Assembly: GCF_014773265.1 (NCBI RefSeq)
Contig: NZ_JACWMY010000020.1
Span: forward strand, 1-64,000
DNA length: 64,000 nt
Source: Mucilaginibacter pankratovii
GTDB taxonomy: Bacteria; Bacteroidota; Bacteroidia; Sphingobacteriales; Sphingobacteriaceae
Direction of reading: 5' to 3'
This document shows positions 1-8,378 of the stretch, piece after piece. Under the pieces are notes generated by a model. The model was not told where the DNA came from and did not search any database. It saw only the letters and a program-made list of their open reading frames with translations. Position 1 is the first letter of the stretch, and every line of letters begins with the position of its first letter. The translations under genes and the position numbers were made by a program.

Positions 1-85
<85 letters not shown>

Positions 86-112
86 TCTTAATGCCAACAG
101 GCCTTAACAAAG

Positions 113-140
113 AACCCCGTTATCGAAAGATAGCGGGGTT
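113..140 (+). terminator. Rho-independent terminator of the rRNA operon
   Basis: A 12-bp stem (one G-T wobble) closes on a GAAA tetraloop, with AACCCCG on the left arm and CGGGGTT on the right. A T-rich tract, TTTCTGCTTTTA, follows. It lies just after the 5S rRNA, as expected for the end of an rRNA operon. Confidence 0.85.
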
Positions 141-506
141 TCTGCTTTTATATGCTTTTTTTGCTGTCATGGTAAGCATGGCCCATCACACTCCCGTTTC
201 TCCTTGCCAGCGAAGTGCGGCAATCCGGCATCAAGCAGTAAACCCTATATACTGGCCTGAGTATACAGCGTAGTGAAAAAGCATAGCGCACCCGTTACTT
301 TATTTCGCCATCCATCTAAATTATAAATTAAGTAAGCTATCCTGCCAGTGGTAAAAGCACGAGATACTCCTCCAGCGGGCCAGCCCTGGCATACTCGCAT
401 TAAAGGAGGTAACATTTAGCAACTTAAAAAAAAACTACACGTATACTACCGCTATTATAACCGTAAATTAAGAACCTCTTTTTGAGTTTCTTGCAATCAT
501 CGTCAT
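141..506. other. Gene-free stretch after the rRNA operon
   Basis: No open frame here has protein-like composition. The one short frame overlapping the terminator (91-273) looks like chance. An AAAGGAGGTAAC string near 403 resembles a Shine-Dalgarno site, but no start codon follows at a useful distance. The region probably carries the leader of the broken sensor gene downstream. Confidence 0.5.
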
Positions 507-1630
507 ATGCGCGAAAGCTTTATCGCAGCAAAAATATTTTTGTTGTTTTTCTTTTTACTATTAAACCCCTTTTGCTCTTATTCGCAAAACGAGAGTTTAA
601 AATTTGAGCACATCACTACCGAACACGGGCTTACGCAAATCAACGTTAATTGTATCAAACAAAGCGCCCAGGGCTTCATATGGGTAGGCACCCGCAACGG
701 CCTCAACCGGTACGACGGGTATAAGTTTTTAACTTTCCGTAACGACGTTAATGATAATAATTCCATTAGCAACAACGCCATCAGCGACCTCGCCGAGGAC
801 CGCGACGGTAATATTTGGCTGTCTACGCAAAACGGGCTTAATATGTATAGCCGCCGCACCGGCAACTTATTTTAGGCACACAGCTGCGGCAGTGGGACTT
901 TGCCCCGGTGCTGGCAAGCTCGGCAACAAACGCTTTAAAGCAGCTAAGTTCGGGCACAAAATTCGACCTCATTATCACTGATATGAATATGCCGGAGGTG
1001 GATGGCATAGGGCTGGCGAAAAGCATCCGTAAAAAAGATGCCGATATCCCGCTGATATTACTCAGCTCTACCGGCAACGAACAGCTTAAACACGAAATGC
1101 ACTTGTTTAACACCGTGCTAACCAAGCCCACTAAGCATCACTTGCTTTATAAGCATATTGCTGATCAGCTAAAAGATATTGAAGTGGCGCCACAACCCAA
1201 TCAACCGACTATCATCAACCAATTTTCGAAAGATATGGCCGAACGGTACCCGATGGACATTTTGATAGCCGAAGATAATTTTGTAAACCAAAAAGTGATA
1301 CTGCATATCCTGAAGAAAATGGGTTATAACCCGGATGTTTCATCTAACGGCCATGAGGTGCTTGATGCTGTGGCTAAGCGAAATTACCACCTTATACTGA
1401 TGGATATACAAATGCCGGAGATGGACGGACTGGAGGCCACAAGATTTATCCGCGAGCATTTAAAAATTCAGCCGGTTATTGTGGCCCTAACCGCAAACGC
1501 CATGACAGAGGACCGCGAAATTTGCTTAAACGCCGGTATGAACGACTATTTAAGCAAGCCCATGAAACTGAACGAGGTAATATCCGTGTTAGAAAAATGG
1601 GGCACCGCAGCTAAGCAACCAAGCAATTAA
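507..1630 (+). pseudogene. Hybrid two-component sensor kinase with large internal deletion
   Basis: Two pieces of one protein type lie side by side. The first (507-875, 122 aa) has a signal peptide ending near CSYSQ and then two-component propeller repeats (GFIWVGTRNGLNRYDG, then GNIWLSTQNGLNMYSR); it stops right after a GNLF. The second is in another frame: readable from about 872 and opening with TQLRQWDFAPVLASS, it is a receiver domain lacking its first strand and acidic pocket, then a complete second receiver (ILIAEDN, phospho-acceptor region LILMDIQMPEMDG, TANAM, SKPM). The rest of the propeller, the Y_Y_Y domain, the membrane segment, the HisKA domain and the ATPase domain are all missing. 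Intact Bacteroidota relatives are usually well over 1,000 aa. The break lies at about 865-880. It is most simply read as an internal deletion that also shifted the frame. An assembly error is possible. If 908 (GTG) is used as a start, a free double-receiver protein could still be made. Confidence 0.8.
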
Positions 1631-2010
1631 GGTGATGGTTAGCAGGGTTTTTCTCCGCCGTATTACTGCGGGGTACGAAGTGATCCCAACAGGCTGGTGC
1701 GCCCGGCATTCGCTTTCTTGTTTATCCTTCGCTACCGCATAGCGTCTCCGCTTGTGGTTGGCTAAGCTCTTATATGGTGGGAAGAATGTAAATGCTACTA
1801 AGTATGGTATGCATGGCGGCCACCTTGCATGCAGGCCACAAGCGGGGATGCTGGTGGCGGCAGAGAAGCGTTCATACTCATGGCGGGCATTCCTGTCAAT
1901 CCCCCAAAATAATTCTGGCTTTGTCCTTTTATCTAAACTCCAAAAAGTAGTTATTTCAACATAATCAGAACCAAAACCAAACCAGCTTGTTAGTTTATAA
2001 AAACAATACC
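1631..2010. other. Gene-free stretch
   Basis: No convincing gene. Frames on both strands (1752-1964 plus, 1589-2023 minus) have low-complexity, non-protein-like composition. A stretch near 1828-1852 (GGCCACAAGCGGGGA) recurs with small changes near 31624-31638, so part of this is probably a dispersed intergenic repeat. Confidence 0.45.
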
Positions 2011-2244
2011 ATGAAAAATCCATTCAAAAAACACGATAGCAGTAATAAATTAATAGCAGGATTAGCATTGGGTGCAATTTTCGCCGGCGCCATCACCTAC
2101 CTGTATATCAAACGCAAAGCCGATATTGACGCTGCCGCCGCAGAATTGAAAGAGCACGCACAGGATTACCTTGAAAATAAAAGGAAAAAGGCCAAAAAGC
2201 TAAAAACCGATGTAAGCGAACTGGCGGATATTGTGCAGCATTAA
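2011..2244 (+). CDS. YtxH-like small membrane protein
   Basis: A 77-aa protein. A short basic start (MKNPFKKHD) is followed by one membrane helix (about residues 14-33, rich in Gly, Ala and Ile) and a charged, probably coiled-coil tail with many Lys and Glu. This matches the YtxH/gas-vesicle-like family of stress-associated small membrane proteins, whose role is not well defined. An ATG eight codons upstream (1987) would add an unlikely leader, so I chose 2011. No operon partner is evident. Confidence 0.7.
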   Translation: MKNPFKKHDSSNKLIAGLALGAIFAGAITYLYIKRKADIDAAAAELKEHAQDYLENKRKKAKKLKTDVSELADIVQH

Positions 2245-2281
2245 TTTTCAATCCCCTTGTTCTACTTGAGGTGCTTTATCC

Positions 2282-2359
2282 GAACCCGAATTAAATGAAG
2301 TTTTGCGAATTGCGTATTTGTCATTCTGTTAATTCTTACAATTTATTTAATTCGGGTTC
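2282..2359. repeat. 15-bp perfect inverted repeat around a 48-nt spacer
   Basis: GAACCCGAATTAAAT (2282-2296) is the exact reverse complement of ATTTAATTCGGGTTC (2345-2359), and three more weak pairs are possible inside. It lies between the YtxH-like gene and the oxidoreductase gene. It could be a terminator-like hairpin or the trace of a very small mobile element; nothing in the spacer decides. Confidence 0.6.
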
Positions 2360-2443
2360 AGATATTCTTACCAGCATTTGCATATCTGCGCATCTACTCC
2401 TATCTTAAGCCCAATTACAAACCTCCGTTAAAATTATCCTGAA

Positions 2444-3631
2444 ATGAAAATTGCTATGCTTGGCACGGGCTTTATTGCGCGTTTTTATGCCGATTCGTTA
2501 GTGGGGCACCGCCGCGCAGATACCCTGCACACCGTTTATGGCCGCAATGCCGATAAGGCCAAACAATTTGCCGCTGATTATAAACTGCCTTACTATAGTA
2601 CCGATATGCAGGAGGTGATCAACCACCCGGAGGTGGATGTAGTGGTGATCTCGTTGCCAAACGACTTGCACCTGATGGCCGTAGAAGCCTGCGCAGCCGT
2701 TGGCAAGCATGTACTATGCACTAAACCGCTGGGCCGTACTGCCGCCGAAGCCAAACAAATGCTGGATGCGGTGGAGGCTGCCGGTGTAATGGGCGGCTAC
2801 CTGGAAGACCTGTGTTACGGGCCAAAGTTTCTTAAGTCGCTGGCAAGCGTAAAGGCCGGTGCATTGGGGCGCATTCTTTGGGCCAAAAGCCGCGAGGCAC
2901 ACCCCGGCCCGCACAGCAACTGGTTTTGGAACAAAGAACAAAGCGGCGGCGGCGCTATTGTAGATCTGGGGTGCCACTGTATAGAAATAGCGCGGAGTTT
3001 TATTGGTAAAGATATTCGCCCGGTGGAGGTTATGTGCTGGGCCGCCACGCAGGTACATCCCATAAATGCGGAAGACAATGCCATCGGTATGGTAAAATAC
3101 GCCAACGGTGCCATCGGGCAGTTTGAGGTGAGCTGGTGTTTCCGTGGCGGTATGGACTTGCGCGACGAGGTGATGGGTACCGAAGGTACCATCTGGCTCA
3201 ATAACTTTCTGCGTACCGGATTTGATATGTTCAGCACAGGCAAGGGAGGCGGATATGTTGCCGAGAAAGCCGAAAGCAGCAGTGGCTGGCTTTTCCCCGT
3301 AGGCGATGAGGTGAACGAACTGGGCTACAACCACATGTTTACCGATATGTTTGAGGCCATTGAAGGCAAACGCGAACCCGCCGAAACCTTTTACGATGGC
3401 TACGTAGTGAACGCCATTATTGATGCTGCCTACGCGTCTGCCAAAAGTGGCATTTGGGAGCCTGTTAAATTAGACGACTGGCGCGGCAGCACCGATACCA
3501 AAATCGCCACCGAATTTGCCGTTTACGACGAACAATTTTATTTGATAAAAGAAGAGATCTTGCCACACGGCGATAAGAAGCTGATATTAAAAGATAAAGT
3601 GACAGGCGAAGTGATTGTGAGGGATATTTAA
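2444..3631 (+). CDS. Gfo/Idh/MocA family oxidoreductase
   Basis: A 395-aa NAD(P)-dependent oxidoreductase. The N-terminus has the Rossmann start KIAMLGTGFIARFYA, with the GTGFIA dinucleotide loop near residues 7-12. Around residues 92-96 is CTKPLG, the family's EKP-like motif carrying the catalytic Lys. A conserved VDLGCHCIEIA helix near 174-184 holds the usual substrate-site His. No signal peptide is present, so it is cytoplasmic. Members oxidise or reduce sugars and polyols; the substrate cannot be read from the sequence. The next gene is a TIM-barrel sugar isomerase-like protein, a frequent partner in Bacteroidota sugar catabolism, though a repeat of about 60 nt lies between them. Confidence 0.9.
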   Translation: MKIAMLGTGFIARFYADSLVGHRRADTLHTVYGRNADKAKQFAADYKLPYYSTDMQEVINHPEVDVVVISLPNDLHLMAVEACAAVGKHVLCTKPLGRTAAEAKQMLDAVEAAGVMGGYLEDLCYGPKFLKSLASVKAGALGRILWAKSREAHPGPHSNWFWNKEQSGGGAIVDLGCHCIEIARSFIGKDIRPVEVMCWAATQVHPINAEDNAIGMVKYANGAIGQFEVSWCFRGGMDLRDEVMGTEGTIWLNNFLRTGFDMFSTGKGGGYVAEKAESSSGWLFPVGDEVNELGYNHMFTDMFEAIEGKREPAETFYDGYVVNAIIDAAYASAKSGIWEPVKLDDWRGSTDTKIATEFAVYDEQFYLIKEEILPHGDKKLILKDKVTGEVIVRDI

Positions 3632-3633
3632 GT

Positions 3634-3696
3634 CCCCTAACCCCCTGAGGGGGAACAATAGCGGAAAAACTCCCCCTTCAGGGGGGCTTGGGGGCT
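3634..3696. repeat. Intergenic imperfect palindrome, C/G-rich
   Basis: CCCCTAACCCCCTGAGGGGGA is followed about 16 nt later by TCCCCCTTCAGGGGGGCTTGGGG, largely its reverse complement. Such palindromes are common between genes in Sphingobacteriaceae. Here it sits between two genes that are probably cotranscribed and could fold into a strong mRNA hairpin. Confidence 0.75.
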
Positions 3697-3709
3697 CACC
3701 AATAAGTTT

Positions 3710-4585
3710 ATGATGAACAGAAGAAAATTTCTATATACGAGCGGCTTGTTAGCTGCTTCATCTGCAGCCGCATCGGCAATGCGTGCAATTTTAACCGGAC
3801 ATAAACACCCGGCATTGGGCATCCAGCTTTATATGGTTACCAACGAAATGACCAAAAACGCCAAAGGCACCCTAAAGCAACTTGGCGCTATGGGCTATAC
3901 CCAGTTAGAAAGCTATGGCAGTGATAAAGGTATTTTTTGGGGGATGACCAACAAGGAGTTTAAAAAGCTTGCCGCCGGTTATGGAATGAAGCTGGTATCT
4001 GCCCATCATAACCCGATGCTGCTGAATGAGTTTGAGCAAATGGCCGCGCAGGCTGCAGAAATTGGCATGAAGTATTTGGTATGCCCATGGCTTGGCCCGC
4101 AAAAACATATCGACTTTTTTAAACACGCCGCCGATGATTTTAACACCCGTGGTGCTATTTGCAAAAAGCATGGCTTACGCTACGCCTACCATCCGCACGA
4201 TTATCCTTACAAGCCGGTAGACGGACAACTACCCATCAACGTACTGCTGGCTAATACCGATAAGGACCTGGTGGACTTCCAGATGGATGTATATTACACC
4301 GTAACCGAAGGCCAGGACCCATATGCCTACCTTAAAAACCATAAAGGCCGCTTTAAGCTGATGCACCTGCGCGATGTGATGAAACACCGACTCCCCAAAG
4401 GTAGTGAAGAAGAATCGGCCTGCGATCTGGGTCAGGGTATCATCAACTTCCCAAAACTCCTTTCCGCAGCACAGGATAATGGTGTAAATTATTTTTTTGT
4501 AGAACAAAGCCGTTACTACCACGAAACGCCTCTGCAGAGCGCCAAAAAAAATGCCGCATACCTAAAAGGAATGCGGCAACTGTAA
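3710..4585 (+). CDS. Sugar phosphate isomerase/epimerase-like TIM-barrel protein, Tat-type signal
   Basis: A 291-aa protein starting with a twin-arginine-like signal (NRRKFLYTSGLLAASSAAA), which suggests folded export to the periplasm. The mature part matches the xylose-isomerase-like TIM barrel: ALGIQLYMV near the start, LVSAHHNPM, a central KHGLRYAYHPHDYP strand with metal-ligand-type His residues, VDFQMDVYYT with an acidic ligand, and a final FFVEQSRYY. The family binds a divalent metal and isomerises or epimerises sugars. Together with the upstream oxidoreductase this suggests sugar conversion. The substrate is unknown. Confidence 0.85.
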   Translation: MMNRRKFLYTSGLLAASSAAASAMRAILTGHKHPALGIQLYMVTNEMTKNAKGTLKQLGAMGYTQLESYGSDKGIFWGMTNKEFKKLAAGYGMKLVSAHHNPMLLNEFEQMAAQAAEIGMKYLVCPWLGPQKHIDFFKHAADDFNTRGAICKKHGLRYAYHPHDYPYKPVDGQLPINVLLANTDKDLVDFQMDVYYTVTEGQDPYAYLKNHKGRFKLMHLRDVMKHRLPKGSEEESACDLGQGIINFPKLLSAAQDNGVNYFFVEQSRYYHETPLQSAKKNAAYLKGMRQL

Positions 4586-4622
4586 ATATTAGTCTTTATT
4601 CTTTTGTCTTTCTGTCTTTGCT

Positions 4623-5399
4623 CTACAAAAGGTAGATCTTAAAGAACTTCTTCCCATACTCGCCCCAATCCTTCATTACGGTGGTGAGGGTGTTGAACAG
4701 GCTTTTGTAGTTTACCTGTTTGCCTTTTACCGGTATTTTTAAAGATGTTTCGGCAATTGGCGTATCGGTTACTTTGGTAGCAAACCAGGTAACGTTCTCG
4801 TGAGGCAGAGCCAAGCCTAAGATCATACCCGGCAAGCCGGTGAAAGATTCGGGGCCACCAGAAACAGGGATCTCATCGCTATAAAAAGCCACAACATAAA
4901 TAGAATCCATTACGATGGCGTTGGCGCGACGGCAGGTATAGCCGGCAATCTCGCGGGTTTCATCCGTAATTTTCCAGTTGATCTTGCGGGCGGTATCTTT
5001 GACCAAAAACTGCTCATCAAATACTTTTTTATTGGTAGTGGCAACGGTGGTGTTCAGGTCGGTATACACGGTGTTGATCTGCTGGGCAAGGGGCATATCG
5101 CTAAACCAGCTGTTGCTTGGCGGGTCATCAGATTCTATAGGGGAATAAAGCGTTTTGTTATCGCCAAAGGTCATCTTGCTTTTCAGCACTTTAAATTGCG
5201 GGTTGTTCTTTTTGTACGATTCAAATGCGGGCGTATACCAGCTTTCGTTATCCTTGTTAATTACCTTTTGTATTACGGCATACATGTTTACCTTTTTCTC
5301 GTATTCTACAGTGCCCGAGGTGGTAAAGTGTGCGTTCTGTGCCGATAAAATGCCGCTGCTGAGCAGGCAGGTAAACAATATAAACAGGTGCTTTTTCAT
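4623..5399 (-). CDS. GLPGLI family protein, secreted
   Basis: A 258-aa protein with a signal peptide (MKKHLFILFTCLLSSGILSAQ). It carries the family hallmark FTGLPGMILGLALP about two thirds along, preceded by YTCRRANAIV, which matches the usual YxCxKA segment. The GLPGLI family is Bacteroidota-specific and of unknown biochemical role. It is often encoded next to outer-membrane TonB-dependent-receptor-like proteins, as here, where the barrel gene lies just upstream on the same strand, 33 nt away. The two are probably one operon. Confidence 0.9.
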   Translation of the reverse strand: MKKHLFILFTCLLSSGILSAQNAHFTTSGTVEYEKKVNMYAVIQKVINKDNESWYTPAFESYKKNNPQFKVLKSKMTFGDNKTLYSPIESDDPPSNSWFSDMPLAQQINTVYTDLNTTVATTNKKVFDEQFLVKDTARKINWKITDETREIAGYTCRRANAIVMDSIYVVAFYSDEIPVSGGPESFTGLPGMILGLALPHENVTWFATKVTDTPIAETSLKIPVKGKQVNYKSLFNTLTTVMKDWGEYGKKFFKIYLL

Positions 5400-5432
5400 G
5401 TGTGTGCTATCTTAAATGTTTTAAATATCGTC

Positions 5433-8267
5433 TTATTTTTTTGCAGGTGCGCCGCCGCCCATTCCGCTAAAATCCCACACTACCGAAAGCATGAAGTACC
5501 TGCGGATAGTGGTGTATTTACTTTGTGTAATAAGGTTGCTTGATGCGTTGCGGCTAAAGCCGGAGTTTTGATTAAGCAGGTCATTACCTCTCAGTATCAA
5601 CTTCAACGTTTCGGCTTTAAAGAACGATTTGGTTAGGCTTGCGTTGATAATGGTTTGCTTAAAATCAGTATCGAAAGATTGTGTAGCCGCCCTGTATTGG
5701 TATTGGCCATCGCTGCTCAGCTGGAATTTAAACGGCAGGTAAACGCTGATGTAATAATCGGCGTTAAAACCACGGCCGTTATTATTAATATCGGGCTGTA
5801 ATGACGATTGGCCGATAGTATAATCCGGCCCCGCGTTGATGTACACCTGGTATTTTTTCTCCTTGTATTTCGATAGGGATAATTGGCCAGAGTAATTGTA
5901 AGATTTTGTGCGGTTAAGTGCTGTTGGCTCAGGCGGCCTGGTAACAAAGCTGTAGTAAATATTGCCGTTGGTGCTGAACCTTGCACCCAGGTTAATACCG
6001 CCTAAGCCAGTTAATTTGCGGCCCATATCTATATTTAAATTGTAGTTTGATGGTTTCTTGTTGGTCAAATTAACGGCCTGTATGATGCTTCTGCCTAATG
6101 TATCAGTTAATACGTTATTTATGATAGGGTTTGTAGTGAAGCCATAATTACCGCTCAGCCAGATAGATTGTTCGCTCAGCACCTTGTACATATTGTACCA
6201 CAAGCCAAAGCGATGGGTGAACGATGGGTTAAGTAGAGGGTTACCAATAACCACGTTCAGCGGATCGGTGTTTACTCGGATGGGCTGCAGCTGATCTATA
6301 GTAGGTTGCGTTTGGTTCCCATAGTAATTTACGTTTAACGAGCCATAAGTAGATATTTTATACTGGTAGTTAGCGCTTGGGTTCCAATTAACGAAACTGC
6401 GTTTTGCGAAATTCCCGCTTAAGGCATCTTCCTGTTTAAACGTTACATCGGCTATCCTGGTGCCAAAGCGCAAGGTGCTTTTACCCCGTTTGTAGTTAAA
6501 GTTAAGTCCGCCCTGGTTAGATACTTGGTTAAAAATGTAGTGGTTACTTAACGATGCGTTCAGCAAATTATATTCGTTCGGGGCAGATTGGTCGAACGAT
6601 TTACGGTCGGCGTTACTGTTATTAAAGCTTAGTCCGTAGCTCAAAATTGCCGATAGGTATTTAGATAGCGGCTCGGTGTAGGTAACGTTGGTATTTACTT
6701 TTGATGTTTTGGTATTGTCCGTTTTTAGTTGATCTATAACCTGGCTGCTGTCTAAAACGCTCTGCTTGTTGTAAAAACCAAGATTCGATTTTAAAAAGCC
6801 GCTGGATTTGTTGTCGGTAAAACCGGTAGTAAAGTTAACCGATAAGGTGCGGCCCTTTTTCTTTAATTTTTTGGTGTAGAAGGTAGAGAAGTTAAACAAT
6901 TGCTGATCTACATCATTATCAACGTTGCGGTCGTTGATATTTAACAAGCTGCCGTCTTCTCGGCGGCTGGTTGTTTGGTTGGTTGTCCGGGTAGTGCTGT
7001 TTTTCAATGTGCCATCTACCGTGAATTTTATAGTAGATGTGGTATCCAGTTTTATAGAGAAAGCGGCATCCAGCTTCTGGCGGAACATGTAGTTATCAAA
7101 AGTTTGATCGGTAACGCTGTTAATGGTACCCACTTTGCCGGTAGCATCCTTGGGCAGGTTTTGCTGGGTTATGGTATTGCGCGTGCCATCTACAGATAGC
7201 GATCCGATCTTATAGTTGGTGTTCAGTGTATATTTATCGTTCTTCCATTTATCGTCGTAATGCAAACCGCCGGTGCGTGCCACGGGGATCCCATCTCCAT
7301 CGTACCTGCCGCTGAACGAATCGAGCCCGTTATCGCCGCCGCTGCCATCGAAGAATGCACCGCCATCATCGTTAAATTGTATGCCACCGGTGCCCAGTTT
7401 GTTGTTATCCTCCCAGCCCAATCCTGTTTTACCAGTGTTGCCGAGGGTACCGTACGCCGAAAATTTCTTTTTGCCTTTAAATTTATTGTAAAGCGCCTGG
7501 CCCTCGTAATAGCCATCGGTACCAACGCCGGCGTCTATCTTGCCAAAGTAGCCGTTCTTTTTATCTTCTTTTAGCTTGATATTGATGGTTTTGGTTTTCT
7601 CGCCGTCATCAATGCCCGTAAAAGTGGCCTGGTCGCTTTTTTTATCGTAAAGCTGCACCTTATCCACCATATCGCCGCGGATGTTTTTGGTAACGAGGGT
7701 AGGGTCGTCGCCAAAAAACTCTTCGCCATCTACCAATACCTTATTTACGGTTTGGCCCTGCGCGGTTATCTTGCCATCTTTATCTACCTGTATGCCGGGG
7801 AGTTGTTTTAACAGGTCCTCTACCTTCGAGTTTGGCTGAATCACAAATGCCTTTGCATTGTATTCGGTGGTATCGCCCTTAATTTTAATGGCTGCAACGG
7901 TTCCCTTTATCAGCACCTCTTTTAGCAACCTCGATTTTAGCGACATGTTGATATTGCCGAAAGCATGCTCGGTGTGAATGGAGTCTAAAGTGAATTTTTC
8001 TACATAGTCGGCATAATCCGGGTAGGTAACCAGGAGGATAAAATTACCCTTGCCCAGGTTAGCTAAATTGAAAGCGCCGCCCGCGTTAGCACGCATAAAT
8101 TTACGTAGGGTAGAGTCCTTTGCGTTTAGTACACTTACCGAACTGTTTACCAATCCCACGTTGGCAACCGAATCCCGGATGGTGCCTTTAACGGAATAAT
8201 TTTTTTGTGCAAGTGCCGAAAAGGAGCAGAATATCAGTAAGAAAAAAGCGGTAAAGGTTAATTTCAT
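5433..8267 (-). CDS. Outer-membrane beta-barrel protein, TonB-dependent-receptor-like
   Basis: A 944-aa protein with a signal peptide ending near FSALAQ. Residues about 22-110 form a carboxypeptidase-regulatory-like fold. A plug-like domain follows (VEDLLKQLPGIQVDKDG, then VNKVLVDGEEFFGDDP) up to about residue 220. The rest is a long run of alternating amphipathic strands ending in a beta-barrel with a C-terminal SVVWDFSGMGGG segment. This fits the OMP_b-brl/CirA-like proteins of Bacteroidota. No classical TonB box is evident. It probably moves an unknown ligand together with the GLPGLI protein encoded downstream. Confidence 0.88.
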   Translation of the reverse strand: MKLTFTAFFLLIFCSFSALAQKNYSVKGTIRDSVANVGLVNSSVSVLNAKDSTLRKFMRANAGGAFNLANLGKGNFILLVTYPDYADYVEKFTLDSIHTEHAFGNINMSLKSRLLKEVLIKGTVAAIKIKGDTTEYNAKAFVIQPNSKVEDLLKQLPGIQVDKDGKITAQGQTVNKVLVDGEEFFGDDPTLVTKNIRGDMVDKVQLYDKKSDQATFTGIDDGEKTKTINIKLKEDKKNGYFGKIDAGVGTDGYYEGQALYNKFKGKKKFSAYGTLGNTGKTGLGWEDNNKLGTGGIQFNDDGGAFFDGSGGDNGLDSFSGRYDGDGIPVARTGGLHYDDKWKNDKYTLNTNYKIGSLSVDGTRNTITQQNLPKDATGKVGTINSVTDQTFDNYMFRQKLDAAFSIKLDTTSTIKFTVDGTLKNSTTRTTNQTTSRREDGSLLNINDRNVDNDVDQQLFNFSTFYTKKLKKKGRTLSVNFTTGFTDNKSSGFLKSNLGFYNKQSVLDSSQVIDQLKTDNTKTSKVNTNVTYTEPLSKYLSAILSYGLSFNNSNADRKSFDQSAPNEYNLLNASLSNHYIFNQVSNQGGLNFNYKRGKSTLRFGTRIADVTFKQEDALSGNFAKRSFVNWNPSANYQYKISTYGSLNVNYYGNQTQPTIDQLQPIRVNTDPLNVVIGNPLLNPSFTHRFGLWYNMYKVLSEQSIWLSGNYGFTTNPIINNVLTDTLGRSIIQAVNLTNKKPSNYNLNIDMGRKLTGLGGINLGARFSTNGNIYYSFVTRPPEPTALNRTKSYNYSGQLSLSKYKEKKYQVYINAGPDYTIGQSSLQPDINNNGRGFNADYYISVYLPFKFQLSSDGQYQYRAATQSFDTDFKQTIINASLTKSFFKAETLKLILRGNDLLNQNSGFSRNASSNLITQSKYTTIRRYFMLSVVWDFSGMGGGAPAKK

Positions 8268-8378
8268 CGGTGCTGGTTTAGAGGCAGCAAGGTATAACTA
8301 AATTCTTAGTAGAAGAAATGTAACTTGTTAAATAGTGTTAAAAACAGCCCTTAAAGTGTTAAAATCACAATATTGTTA

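Noticed and set aside
91..273. 60-aa plus-strand frame
   Set aside because: It runs through the rRNA terminator hairpin and has no recognisable features.
403..414. Strong Shine-Dalgarno-like AAAGGAGGTAAC
   Set aside because: No start codon follows within reach, and this group rarely uses such sites.
1589..2023. 144-aa minus-strand frame
   Set aside because: Composition is not protein-like, it overlaps the end of the receiver fragment, and its sequence is partly a dispersed repeat.
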